From Alkanindiges sp. (GTDB lineage Bacteria; Pseudomonadota; Gammaproteobacteria; Pseudomonadales; Moraxellaceae): a stretch of 9,738 nucleotides of DNA. Each line of letters begins with the position of its first letter. Position 1 is the stretch's first letter. The stretch is taken from NCBI GenBank assembly GCA_030152125.1, contig JASLIR010000305.1, positions 1 through 9,738 of the forward strand. The letters are read 5' to 3'. Made by a program: the position numbers and the translations under genes. Shown here piece after piece: positions 1 to 6,622 of this stretch. The notes below the pieces were generated by a model that made no database searches, was not told the DNA's origin, and saw only the letters and a program-made list of their open reading frames with translations.

Positions 1-925
1 GGCTTAAAGTCTTAATACAGCCATAATCGTACACAATCACCGAGCCATCTTCACGGAAGGCAAAGTTGCCGGGATGCGGGTCGCAATGGAAACTGTTTAA
101 AAAGAAGATTTCCTGACTAATCAGGCGGAACAGGCGGCGGCCCAGTTCATTGCGCAGGGTTTGATCCCAGGTGCCAGCAGTTTCTATCGATGCACCCTGT
201 TCTTCACTTAAGGTAAGCACCCGGCGGCTGGAGTATTCCGGGTATACCCGTGGAATAATGATTTTTTCGTCCAGTGGCTGGTGGAAGGTGCCAAACACCT
301 GCAGGTTATGGGCTTCCAGGTGATAATTCAGTTCGGCATGCAGGCTGTCCTGAATTTCATTAAACAGTTTGTCCTGCAGTTTTTTATCCACTTTTAAAAT
401 GCCAGCTAGGCGCAAGGCCATGCGTACCTGTTTCAGGTCGCTTTCACAGCATTCATCCACACCGGGATACTGCACTTTTACCACTACCTGCTCGCCGTTA
501 GGCAGTACCGCACGGTGTACCTGGCCAATGGAAGCTGCGGCAAACGGGGTTTCTTCAATACTCTGGAAAATCTGCTTAAGTGGCTTGCCCAGCTCTTTTT
601 CAATTTGCTGCTGAATGGTAGTAAATGGAACAGCAGGTGCCTGACGTTGCAACTTGCTAATTGCCTCGGATACTTCGGGTGGAAAAATATCCTTATATTG
701 CGAGGCAATTTGCCCCACTTTCATCACTGCACCCTTCATTTCCCCCAGTGTGTCAGCAATCTTTAAGCCGATGTCCTGATACAGTTTGCTTTTGGCGGCC
801 AGCTTGTCTTCTTCGCTGGCATTAATGGATTTGATGGAATTGGATACAGCTTTGCCGGCAATACTGGCGGTCATGCCAGCCAGCTTCATAAAACGACGAC
901 CTGGCGTACTATGATTTTGCGACAT
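1..925 (-). CDS. ABC1/UbiB (AarF)-family atypical protein kinase-like protein, C-terminus cut off by window edge
   Basis: The first 308 codons are visible; the reading frame is still open at base 1. Family hallmarks are in order: the KxGQ motif (KVGQ, residues 69-72), the Ala-rich nucleotide loop AAASIGQVH (129-137) that replaces the Gly-rich loop of normal kinases, the VVVK lysine (about 150), the catalytic-loop motif DPHPGN (282-287), and DYG (300-302) in place of DFG. These identify the ABC1/ADCK/UbiB family, whose members have ATPase activity and often support ubiquinone synthesis or lipid handling. It is not clearly UbiB itself: the N-terminus is short, and neither ubiE nor ubiJ is nearby. 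The start at 925 follows an AGGAG site ending 8 bases upstream. It lies 156 bases downstream of the MATE gene, beyond a hairpin, so it probably has its own promoter. The family call is secure; the exact role is not known. Confidence 0.9.
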   Translation of the reverse strand, partial: MSQNHSTPGRRFMKLAGMTASIAGKAVSNSIKSINASEEDKLAAKSKLYQDIGLKIADTLGEMKGAVMKVGQIASQYKDIFPPEVSEAISKLQRQAPAVPFTTIQQQIEKELGKPLKQIFQSIEETPFAAASIGQVHRAVLPNGEQVVVKVQYPGVDECCESDLKQVRMALRLAGILKVDKKLQDKLFNEIQDSLHAELNYHLEAHNLQVFGTFHQPLDEKIIIPRVYPEYSSRRVLTLSEEQGASIETAGTWDQTLRNELGRRLFRLISQEIFFLNSFHCDPHPGNFAFREDGSVIVYDYGCIKTLS

Positions 926-1021
926 CACATGCTCCTTTTGTAGGCTTGTTCAGGCCTGTTGATGTGAAAGCCCGATGCCTGAAACGTGTCTGAAACACAG
1001 ACGGATCGGATAATCCTTTGA

Positions 1022-1056
1022 GTCTGGCATGCTGGGCCATGGCTGCCAAGCCAGAC
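1022..1056. terminator. stem-loop downstream of the MATE gene
   Basis: GTCTGGC (1022-1028) pairs perfectly with GCCAGAC (1050-1056). The stem continues inward with two more pairs, mismatches and G-T wobbles to a loop around 1036-1042. It sits 25 bases past the MATE stop codon, where a terminator would be expected. However, a run of six T follows the stem only on the + strand (about 1063-1068), not on the strand of the MATE transcript. It may therefore act as an mRNA 3'-end stabiliser, a factor-assisted terminator, or a stop for antisense transcripts. Confidence 0.4.
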
Positions 1057-1081
1057 CTGATATTTTTTGTGAGTGCTTATG

Positions 1082-2464
1082 TTACTCTGCCGGCAAATGT
1101 GTAGGCATTGGCGCTGCTGACATTTTGAACAGCTGTTTTTGTCGCTGCCTTAAACGGATAGACAGCAGGAAGGCGGCAATCACCAGCCCGACCACCAGCC
1201 CCACCCAGAAACCTGGTGCGCTATAGCCCAGTACCCGCGACAACACGACTCCTAAAGGCAAGGCAATGCCCCAGTATGACAACAGGGTAATCCACATCGG
1301 GCCACGCGTATCCTGCATACCGCGCAGGCAGCCTGCGGCACATACCTGCCAGGAATCAAAAATCTGGTAGGCCATGGCAAACAATAGCAGGAACATGGCA
1401 AGGTCGTGCACCTGCACATTGCTGGTATAAGCACTGGTAATCTGTGAGCGGAAAAAGAAGATTAACAGCATGCTGGCGCAGGCCAGGGCGGTGGCAACCT
1501 GAAATCCCAGCCGCTGCACATGCTTCATGATGCGCCAGTTTTGCTGGCCATACAGTTGCCCCACCCGGATGGTCAGGGCCATTGCCAGGGCCATGGGAAT
1601 CATAAACAGCTGTGAGGTAACCGATAAGGCAATCTGGTGTGCAGCCACAATGGTTTCGCCCAGCGGGCTTAAAATTACCGCGGCGATACTGAACAGGCTG
1701 ACTTCAAAGAAAATCGCCATGCCAATCGGTGCGCCCAGTTTGAATACCCTGCTGACCATGGCCGGATCAAAGCGATCCATACTGCTAAACAGGCGCAAGT
1801 GCTGGTAGGTTTTAGCCAGGCTGAGATAAATAATTAGCACAATCAGCATGAGCCACTGCACCAGTGCGGTTGCTACACCGCAGCCTGCGCCGCCCAGTGC
1901 CGGGAAGGGACCAACACCATACATGAATACATAGTTGAGCGGCACAATGCAGGCCAGCCCCAGCAGGCTGATGACTGTGACCGGGCGTGGATGGCCTAAA
2001 GCTTCGGTATAGGCACGCAGGGTGCCATACAGCGTAACAGCCGGAACCCCAAAGGCAATGGATTTTAAGAACAGGCTGGCTTTGGGTTGCAGGTGTTGCG
2101 GTACCTGCAACAGGTCAAAGCTATAAGGGAACAGCTGCAGTACCGCAAAGCCAAACAGGCCTATAATGACTGCCAGATACAGGGATTGATGAGTAATCCA
2201 TGGAATATCCTGCTGCTTGTTGGCGCCCTTGGCGGCGGCAATCAGTGGTGTGGCTGCCATCATCACCCCGATTAAAAACAGGATAGTAGGTAGCCACAGG
2301 CCAACACCAACTGCGACTACCGCCAGATCGGTAGCGGATAAACGCCCGGCCATGATGGTATCAATCAGGCCAAAGCCGGCCTGGGCAATCTGGGTGATCA
2401 GGATAGGCCACATCAGGTGAAATAACAGACGGGTTTCGCTTTTACGTTCAGCAGCAGACCACAC
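1082..2464 (-). CDS. MATE-family multidrug efflux pump, NorM type
   Basis: A 460-residue inner-membrane protein with about twelve hydrophobic segments, the usual length and layout of NorM/MdtK-type MATE exporters, which expel cationic drugs and toxins using Na+ or H+ gradients. Three acidic residues that match the cation-coupling triad of Vibrio NorM (D36, E255, D371 there) are kept: D35 in GLIDTIMAG, E254 in FFEVSLF and D370 in IFDSWQV. Family motifs include AAHQIAL (274-280) in the second half, LRGMQDTR (380-387) and PGFWVGLVVGL (417-427). The start is a GTG at 2464; an in-frame TAG lies three codons upstream, so no earlier ATG is possible. The ribosome-binding site is weak (AGG only), which may mean low translation. 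It follows the YdcZ-like gene after a 163-base gap that holds a possible promoter and a direct repeat. The drug range and coupling ion are unknown. Confidence 0.93.
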   Translation of the reverse strand: MWSAAERKSETRLLFHLMWPILITQIAQAGFGLIDTIMAGRLSATDLAVVAVGVGLWLPTILFLIGVMMAATPLIAAAKGANKQQDIPWITHQSLYLAVIIGLFGFAVLQLFPYSFDLLQVPQHLQPKASLFLKSIAFGVPAVTLYGTLRAYTEALGHPRPVTVISLLGLACIVPLNYVFMYGVGPFPALGGAGCGVATALVQWLMLIVLIIYLSLAKTYQHLRLFSSMDRFDPAMVSRVFKLGAPIGMAIFFEVSLFSIAAVILSPLGETIVAAHQIALSVTSQLFMIPMALAMALTIRVGQLYGQQNWRIMKHVQRLGFQVATALACASMLLIFFFRSQITSAYTSNVQVHDLAMFLLLFAMAYQIFDSWQVCAAGCLRGMQDTRGPMWITLLSYWGIALPLGVVLSRVLGYSAPGFWVGLVVGLVIAAFLLSIRLRQRQKQLFKMSAAPMPTHLPAE

Positions 2465-2480
2465 AGAAATTGCCTATAAA

Positions 2481-2510
2481 TTGAATAAAACAGGAAGTTG
2501 AATAAAACAG
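2481..2510 (-). repeat. 13-base direct repeat in the MATE leader
   Basis: The 13-mer TTGAATAAAACAG (written on the + strand) occurs at 2481-2493 and again at 2498-2510, a 17-base period with a GAAG spacer. It lies 17-46 bases upstream of the MATE GTG start. It could be a tandem regulator site or a small leader duplication. The repeat is seen directly; any function is inference. Confidence 0.6.
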
Positions 2511-2530
2511 ATGAAAAGAAACAGTACACT

Positions 2531-2559
2531 ATTGTATAGCAGTCAGTAATTTTTACCAT
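2531..2559 (-). promoter_or_regulatory. possible sigma-70 promoter for the MATE gene
   Basis: On the minus strand, TACAAT (2531-2536) matches five of six bases of the -10 consensus. It is preceded at a 17-base spacing by ATGGTA (2554-2559), a poor -35. Transcription would begin near 2524, placing both copies of the direct repeat inside the leader RNA. The -35 match is weak, so this is tentative. Confidence 0.25.
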
Positions 2560-2579
2560 GCGCTAAAGGTCGGGTATCT

Positions 2580-2626
2580 GCTGTTAAGGAAACTGATACA
2601 AATGCCATATTTGAATTATCAACAGC
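2580..2626. terminator. bulged stem-loop just after the YdcZ-like gene
   Basis: Nested inverted repeats lie directly past the stop codon at 2628: GCTGTT (2580-2585) with AACAGC (2621-2626), GATA (2595-2598) with TATC (2617-2620), and CAAAT (2599-2603) with ATTTG (2609-2613) around a GCCAT loop. The bulges are uneven and no T-run follows on the transcribed strand, so it is a weak terminator candidate or an attenuating structure. Confidence 0.3.
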
Positions 2627-2627
2627 C

Positions 2628-3083
2628 CTAGTATTTTGCAGTCAGCACCAGTCCCACCACCACCAGTCCGCTGCCAACCACGCGTTGCCAGTTAATACTG
2701 TGCTGCTCGAAACCCAGCCAGCCAAAATGATCCAGCAGCAGCGATGCCAGTATTTGCCCGCATACCACCACAATGGTAAAGCTGAGCGCGCCCAGCCGCG
2801 GTGCCAGAATAATTGCCATACTGACATTAAAGGCACCCAGTACGCCACCCAGCCATAGCCATGCTGGAATATTCATCAGGTCCTGCAGGCTGGGGCGGGC
2901 GGCTTGCTGAAAGCCGACTACTGCCGCCAAAACCAGCGTACCAATCAGGAAGGAAATAAATGCAGCCTGATAGGGTGACTGTAAAAACTGGCGTAACTGC
3001 GCATTCACCCCGGCCTGCAAGGCCAGCGCAATACCCAGTGCCAGCCCCATGATAATCAGTGTGCTAAATTCCAGTCCTTTCAT
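2628..3083 (-). CDS. YdcZ/DUF606-type small membrane protein (DMT transporter superfamily)
   Basis: A protein of 151 residues with about five hydrophobic helices (roughly 7-25, 39-58, 75-93, 100-118, 134-149), the size and topology of the YdcZ/DUF606 family, a half-size relative of drug/metabolite transporters that may work as a dimer. Conserved family patches are visible: QAGVNAQLR (23-31), a SPYQAAFISFLIGT stretch (36-49), LGGVLGAFNV (78-87), APRLGA (94-99), the GQ pair (109-110) and DHFGWLG (118-124). I chose the ATG at 3083. A longer frame opens at 3152, but it would overlap the EVE gene and add 23 polar residues ahead of the first helix. Only a weak AAGGC lies upstream. The gap to the EVE stop is 32 bases, so the two are probably co-transcribed. 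The substrate is unknown. Confidence 0.85.
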   Translation of the reverse strand: MKGLEFSTLIIMGLALGIALALQAGVNAQLRQFLQSPYQAAFISFLIGTLVLAAVVGFQQAARPSLQDLMNIPAWLWLGGVLGAFNVSMAIILAPRLGALSFTIVVVCGQILASLLLDHFGWLGFEQHSINWQRVVGSGLVVVGLVLTAKY

Positions 3084-3115
3084 GCTAGTCGCCGCCTTGC
3101 TGGTGAATGTGGGGC

Positions 3116-3574
3116 TTATTGCTGCTGATGCGCCTTTAAAATGGCCTGCCATTGCGCATCGGTTACCGGCATTAGTGACAGGCGGTTACCTTTGCGTACC
3201 AGTGCCAGATCAGCCAGTTGCGGGATTTCCCTTAAGCTGGTCAGGGATAATACTTCCGACCATTTTTCTACAAATTCCACATCCACCCCGGTCCAGCGCG
3301 GGTTGTCCACGGTGGATTTAGGGTCATAATAATGGTGTTCCGGGTTAAACTGGGTAGGGTCCGGGTAGCCTGCCTTATGAATGCGCATTAAGCCAACCAC
3401 GCCGGGTACTTTACAATTAGAGTGGTAAAAGAAGGCCTGATCGCCCACTTTCATTTGCCTTAAAAAATTGCGTGCCTGATAATTACGCACACCATCCCAT
3501 AATGCCGTGCCGCGTTGCTGCAGGTGATCGATACCGAAAGTTTCCGGTTCAGACTTCATCAGCCAATAAGCCAT
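3116..3574 (-). CDS. EVE-domain protein (THYN1-like, PUA/YTH-related fold)
   Basis: A single-domain protein of 152 residues that is almost entirely EVE domain. Landmarks are the opening YWLMKSEP (3-10), WDGVRNYQARN (26-36), KVGDQAFFYHSN (42-53), the PGVVGL strand (57-62), DNPRWTGVDVEF (90-101) and the GNRLSLMPV segment (129-137). EVE domains are related to PUA and YTH folds and are thought to bind modified bases in DNA or RNA; the role of stand-alone bacterial members is not settled. The start at 3574 is fixed by a strong AGGAG seven bases upstream and by MAYWLMKSEP being the normal family N-terminus. The frame runs open to 3655, but the extra residues do not look like family sequence. It is head to head with hemW and 32 bases ahead of the YdcZ-like gene. 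I see no restriction or methylase gene nearby, so there is no direct hint of a defence role. Confidence 0.92.
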   Translation of the reverse strand: MAYWLMKSEPETFGIDHLQQRGTALWDGVRNYQARNFLRQMKVGDQAFFYHSNCKVPGVVGLMRIHKAGYPDPTQFNPEHHYYDPKSTVDNPRWTGVDVEFVEKWSEVLSLTSLREIPQLADLALVRKGNRLSLMPVTDAQWQAILKAHQQQ

Positions 3575-3581
3575 AGAGAGA

Positions 3582-3586
3582 CTCCT
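3582..3586 (-). promoter_or_regulatory. ribosome-binding site of the EVE gene
   Basis: The minus strand reads AGGAG here, seven bases before the ATG at 3574. This perfect site decides the start codon against the longer open frame reaching 3655. Confidence 0.75.
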
Positions 3587-3590
3587 GTAA

Positions 3591-4787
3591 TTGACATTGT
3601 CCATGCCCACGCCTGAAAGCCAGGGAAGTGCTACTGTATTGCAAACGGCAACCATTTCGCTGGCCCTGTATATTCACATGCCGTGGTGCGTAAAGAAATG
3701 TCCTTATTGTGATTTCAATTCCCATGCTGTGCCTAATGGTGCATTGTCTGCCGATTTAGAGCAAGCCTATTTGCAGGCTCTGGTGACTGATGCCGCACAA
3801 CAGGTGGCTTTGGCGCAGGGCCGGGCTATCAGCAGTGTATTTATTGGCGGAGGCACCCCCTCGCTGATATCCGCAACTGGTTATCAGTGGCTGTTTAGCC
3901 GCTTAAGGGAGTTACTGCCCTTTCAGGCGGATTGTGAAATCACCCTGGAGGCCAACCCCGGCACGGTGGAACATGCACCTTTTGCTGATTATTTGCAGGT
4001 AGGCATTAATCGGTTGTCGCTGGGCGTGCAAACATTCCACCCGGATCATTTGCAGAAACTGGGACGCATTCACTCGGCGCAGGATGCCGGAACAGCTATC
4101 CGTCAGGCGCGTGCGGCAGGCTTTAAACGGGTGAATGTGGATTTAATGCATGGTTTACCGGGGCAAAGCCTGGAGCAGGCTACAGACGACCTGCGGCAGG
4201 CTATTGCGCACGGGGCGACACATATTTCGTGGTATCAATTGACCATTGAACCAAATACGGTATTTTTTAGAACCCAGCCGCAATTACCTGAAGAAGATAT
4301 CCTGACTGATATTCAGGATGCCGGTGAAGCCATTTTGCAGCAGCAGGGCTACCAGCAGTACGAGGTATCGGCCTGGGCAGCAGAGCAGCCCTGCCGACAT
4401 AACCTGAATTACTGGCAGTTTGGCGATTACCTGGCCATTGGTGCCGGGGCACACGGCAAAATCACCCAGCCAGACGGTGTATACCGCTTTCAGAAAACCC
4501 GCCTGCCCAAGGATTATCTGGCCCAGCAACCGGCCGAGATGCTGAACTGGCAAAAGATAGAAGCTGAAGACTTACCCTTTGAGTTTATGATGAATGCCCT
4601 GCGCCTAAAAGGCGGGGTTCCTGCACAATATTATGCACAGCGTACCGGCTTGTCCCTGACGGCGCTTGAGCCCTTATTAAGCCGCTTAAGGGGGCAAGGC
4701 TTGCTGGATAAAAATGAACAAACCCTGCGTTGTACGGCGCAAGGTTATCGCTATTTGAATAATGTGATTAACCAGTTTTATGACTAG
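3591..4787 (+). CDS. hemW: HemW, radical SAM heme chaperone (HemN-like, not the oxidase)
   Basis: A 398-residue protein (394 if it starts at the ATG at 3603 rather than the TTG at 3591). It has the radical-SAM cluster motif CxxxCxxC at C33, C37 and C40 inside PWCVKKCPYCDFNSH, the SAM-binding GGGTPS (86-91), EANPGT (120-125), and HNLNYW (270-275) and GAGAHG (284-289) further along, then a HemN-type C-terminal domain (about 320-390). True HemN has a further cysteine two residues after the third; here it is F42, which with the DFNSH tail marks HemW. HemW binds heme and is proposed to deliver it to respiratory enzymes; it does not oxidise coproporphyrinogen. Neither possible start has a good ribosome-binding site, so the first residues are uncertain. 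There is no clear terminator after the stop, only the AT-rich gap. Confidence 0.93.
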   Translation: MTLSMPTPESQGSATVLQTATISLALYIHMPWCVKKCPYCDFNSHAVPNGALSADLEQAYLQALVTDAAQQVALAQGRAISSVFIGGGTPSLISATGYQWLFSRLRELLPFQADCEITLEANPGTVEHAPFADYLQVGINRLSLGVQTFHPDHLQKLGRIHSAQDAGTAIRQARAAGFKRVNVDLMHGLPGQSLEQATDDLRQAIAHGATHISWYQLTIEPNTVFFRTQPQLPEEDILTDIQDAGEAILQQQGYQQYEVSAWAAEQPCRHNLNYWQFGDYLAIGAGAHGKITQPDGVYRFQKTRLPKDYLAQQPAEMLNWQKIEAEDLPFEFMMNALRLKGGVPAQYYAQRTGLSLTALEPLLSRLRGQGLLDKNEQTLRCTAQGYRYLNNVINQFYD

Positions 4788-5081
4788 GGACTATCATCAA
4801 ACCACCGAGTATTCATTGACCACTCTAAAAATAAACTATGTAAATAAATTAAAATTATATATATGTTTTTAAATAAATTTTATCTATAACGCTTTGTTGG
4901 TGTTTTGTGATACCTGCTATAGGTTTTGGTTTTTTATATTCAGTTAAAACAAATAACTATGCTTGCGTTCTAAAAAACAGAAACCAGCTTTCTGCTTTGC
5001 TTGGTTGTAGCTTTTAGCCCTCTGTAATAGGTTCTAAAACGGAATTTATAAATTACAACATATGACACAGAGGGCATATTC
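4788..5081. other. AT-rich gene-free region between hemW and the GMC operon
   Basis: No convincing open frame occurs on either strand. Bases 4801-4980 are about 25% GC by hand count, far below the flanking genes. A 10-base direct repeat TAAATAAATT occurs at 4841-4850 and 4870-4879. A small hairpin, CAGAAA (4978-4983) with TTTCTG (4989-4994), competes with a second pairing of AACCAGC (4982-4988) against 4999-5006. The region should hold the promoter of the downstream operon, but I could not find a clean -35/-10 pair; TATAAA at 5047-5052 is the best -10-like hexamer and lacks a -35. Low GC suggests an H-NS-type silencing target or an insertion boundary, which is inference. Confidence 0.6.
5017..5075 (+). 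promoter_or_regulatory. inverted repeat covering the ribosome-binding site of the GMC gene, with a nested palindrome
   Basis: GCCCTCTGT (5017-5025) and ACAGAGGGC (5067-5075) are perfect 9-base inverted copies 41 bases apart. The right arm contains GAGGG (5070-5074), the evident Shine-Dalgarno sequence seven bases before the ATG at 5082. In the RNA this pairing would hide the ribosome-binding site. Inside the loop lies AATTTATAAATT (5043-5054), a perfect 12-base palindrome of the kind bound by dimeric repressors such as MarR or TetR types. Whether this is an RNA switch, a DNA operator or both cannot be told from sequence. Confidence 0.5.
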
Positions 5082-6602
5082 ATGGTTGATGTAATTATTG
5101 TGGGTGGTGGTTCATCAGGCGCGGTACTGGCCACACGCTTAAGTGAGAACCCGGCAAGGCAGGTTTTACTGGTAGAGGCTGGTCATAATTTTGCACCGGA
5201 TACTTACCCGGATGAGTTGGCGCAAAGTGACATTGTAGGTGCAAACCGGGACCCGGAAGTTGAATGGGGCTATAACACTGAACCTGGCTACGTTGGGCAC
5301 GCTATAGGCGCGATTAGGGGCAAGGTGATTGGCGGCAGTTCTGCGGTGAATGGTGCAGTTGCTATCCGTGCCCGCCCGGAGGATTTTAATCGCTGGAATT
5401 TACCAGGCTGGAGTTATGAGGATTTACTGCCTGCATTTATCAAACTGGAAAACAGGCTAGAAAACAGGTTAGAAAACAAGGTGAACGGCAAGGATGATAT
5501 TCATGGCAGGAATGGCCCTTTTCCGGTCCGGCAGCTAAGCCGTGAAGACGTGACGCCCATGCAAAGGGCATTTATTGATGCCACCATTAGCAATGGCTAT
5601 AAGGTTGTTGATGACTTTGATGGTGCGGATGCCAATGGTGTTGGTCCTTATCCAATGAATGTTGTAGATGGTCATCGTATCAATACCGGAATAGCTTATC
5701 TCACCAAGGAAGTACGGCAACGGCCAAATCTGCAGATTCGTGCCGATAGCCTGGTGGATCAGGTTGTCTTTGAAGGAAAAACTGCGGTTGGTATTAAATT
5801 GGCATCTGGTGAGGTGTTACATGCCAAAGAGGTTATTCTTGCTGCAGGCAGTTATGGCAGTGCGGCAATTCTGCTACGTTCAGGGATTGGGCCAAGTCAG
5901 GATTTAAATGCGCTGGATATCCCCGTCGTAGCTGACCTGCCGGTTGGGCAGAATCTGGTAGACCATCCTTTTTATTATAATGCCTATGCTGCCAAGCCAG
6001 CGTTAATCGGTGGCCAGTCTCCGGCTATTGGTGCCAAACTTTGGACGCATTCCAGTACCGCTAACGCTGGTGAGCTGGATATTCATATTACCGCGACCCA
6101 TTTATTCCCGCATGAGCAAAGCCCTACCAAGGTCGGCTTTGTACTGGCAGTTGCCCTGACCCGTCCCTATTCGTGTGGCCGTATCTGGCTGCAAAGTAAA
6201 GATGCGGCTGTTGCTCCAAAAATTGATTTAAATTTTCTGGCACAAGCAGAGGATAGAAGCCGGCTTCTTGAGGGGGTCAGGCTGGCCCGCCGTATTGGGC
6301 AAACCGCACCTTTAAGCGACATTATTGACCAGGAGCTGAATCCTGGTAGCAGTGCCGTAAGCGATGAGGCTGTGCTTGAGTCTATTAAGGCAACGCTGGA
6401 TACCTACCATCATCCAGCATCCACCGCCCCAATGGGTTTGCAGGATGACCCAAAAGCGGTGGTAGATGTGGATGGCACAGTACACGGTATTACAAATCTC
6501 AGGGTAGTTGATGCTTCGATATTCCCTGATGTCCCTTCTGTGGCAACCAATGTCACGGTCATCGCAGCGGCAGAGCATATTGCCAGCCGCCATTATTTAT
6601 AA
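5082..6602 (+). CDS. GMC-family FAD-dependent oxidoreductase (choline/alcohol dehydrogenase-like)
   Basis: A 506-residue flavoprotein that oxidises a primary alcohol to an aldehyde. The N-terminus carries the FAD dinucleotide fold VDVIIVGGGSSG (2-13) and the acidic VEAG (31-34). GMC signature 1 is around GKVIGGSSAVNG (80-91) followed by ARPEDF (97-102). Signature 2 is GSYGSAAILLRSGIGP (256-271). The C-terminal active site has H444 in HPASTAPMG, at the place of the catalytic His, and N490 in a SVATNVTVI segment at the second catalytic position. The HPxGTxRMG motif is degenerate here. There is no signal peptide, so it should be cytoplasmic or peripheral to the membrane. Residues 122-133 are a tandem LENR repeat. 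The 20-base gap to the aldehyde dehydrogenase implies direct hand-over of the aldehyde. Shorter than BetA (about 556), and no bet regulators or transporters are nearby, so choline is not the assumed substrate. Confidence 0.9.
   Translation: MVDVIIVGGGSSGAVLATRLSENPARQVLLVEAGHNFAPDTYPDELAQSDIVGANRDPEVEWGYNTEPGYVGHAIGAIRGKVIGGSSAVNGAVAIRARPEDFNRWNLPGWSYEDLLPAFIKLENRLENRLENKVNGKDDIHGRNGPFPVRQLSREDVTPMQRAFIDATISNGYKVVDDFDGADANGVGPYPMNVVDGHRINTGIAYLTKEVRQRPNLQIRADSLVDQVVFEGKTAVGIKLASGEVLHAKEVILAAGSYGSAAILLRSGIGPSQDLNALDIPVVADLPVGQNLVDHPFYYNAYAAKPALIGGQSPAIGAKLWTHSSTANAGELDIHITATHLFPHEQSPTKVGFVLAVALTRPYSCGRIWLQSKDAAVAPKIDLNFLAQAEDRSRLLEGVRLARRIGQTAPLSDIIDQELNPGSSAVSDEAVLESIKATLDTYHHPASTAPMGLQDDPKAVVDVDGTVHGITNLRVVDASIFPDVPSVATNVTVIAAAEHIASRHYL
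5445..5480 (+). repeat. three tandem 12-base units inside the GMC gene (LENR repeat)
   Basis: CTGGAAAACAGG, CTAGAAAACAGG and TTAGAAAACAAG follow one another in frame and encode LENR-LENR-LENK (residues 122-133). Family members normally show a single LEN-type segment here before the HGRxGP motif, so the extra copies look like in-frame duplication by replication slippage, with later silent drift in the Leu codons. Confidence 0.85.
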
Positions 6603-6622
6603 GGGCTGGAAAGGGAGAACAG

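Noticed and set aside
3116..3574. EVE protein as part of a restriction or anti-phage system
   Set aside because: EVE domains occur fused to restriction enzymes elsewhere, but this one stands alone beside a transporter-like gene and hemW, with no nuclease, helicase or methylase in view.
3575..3655. Longer N-terminus of the EVE protein starting at 3655
   Set aside because: The strong AGGAG before the ATG at 3574 and the family-typical MAYWLMKSEP start decide against it; the extension would also run antisense into hemW.
3591..4787. Oxygen-independent coproporphyrinogen oxidase HemN
   Set aside because: The extra cysteine of HemN after the CxxxCxxC motif is Phe here, and the length and N-terminus fit HemW.
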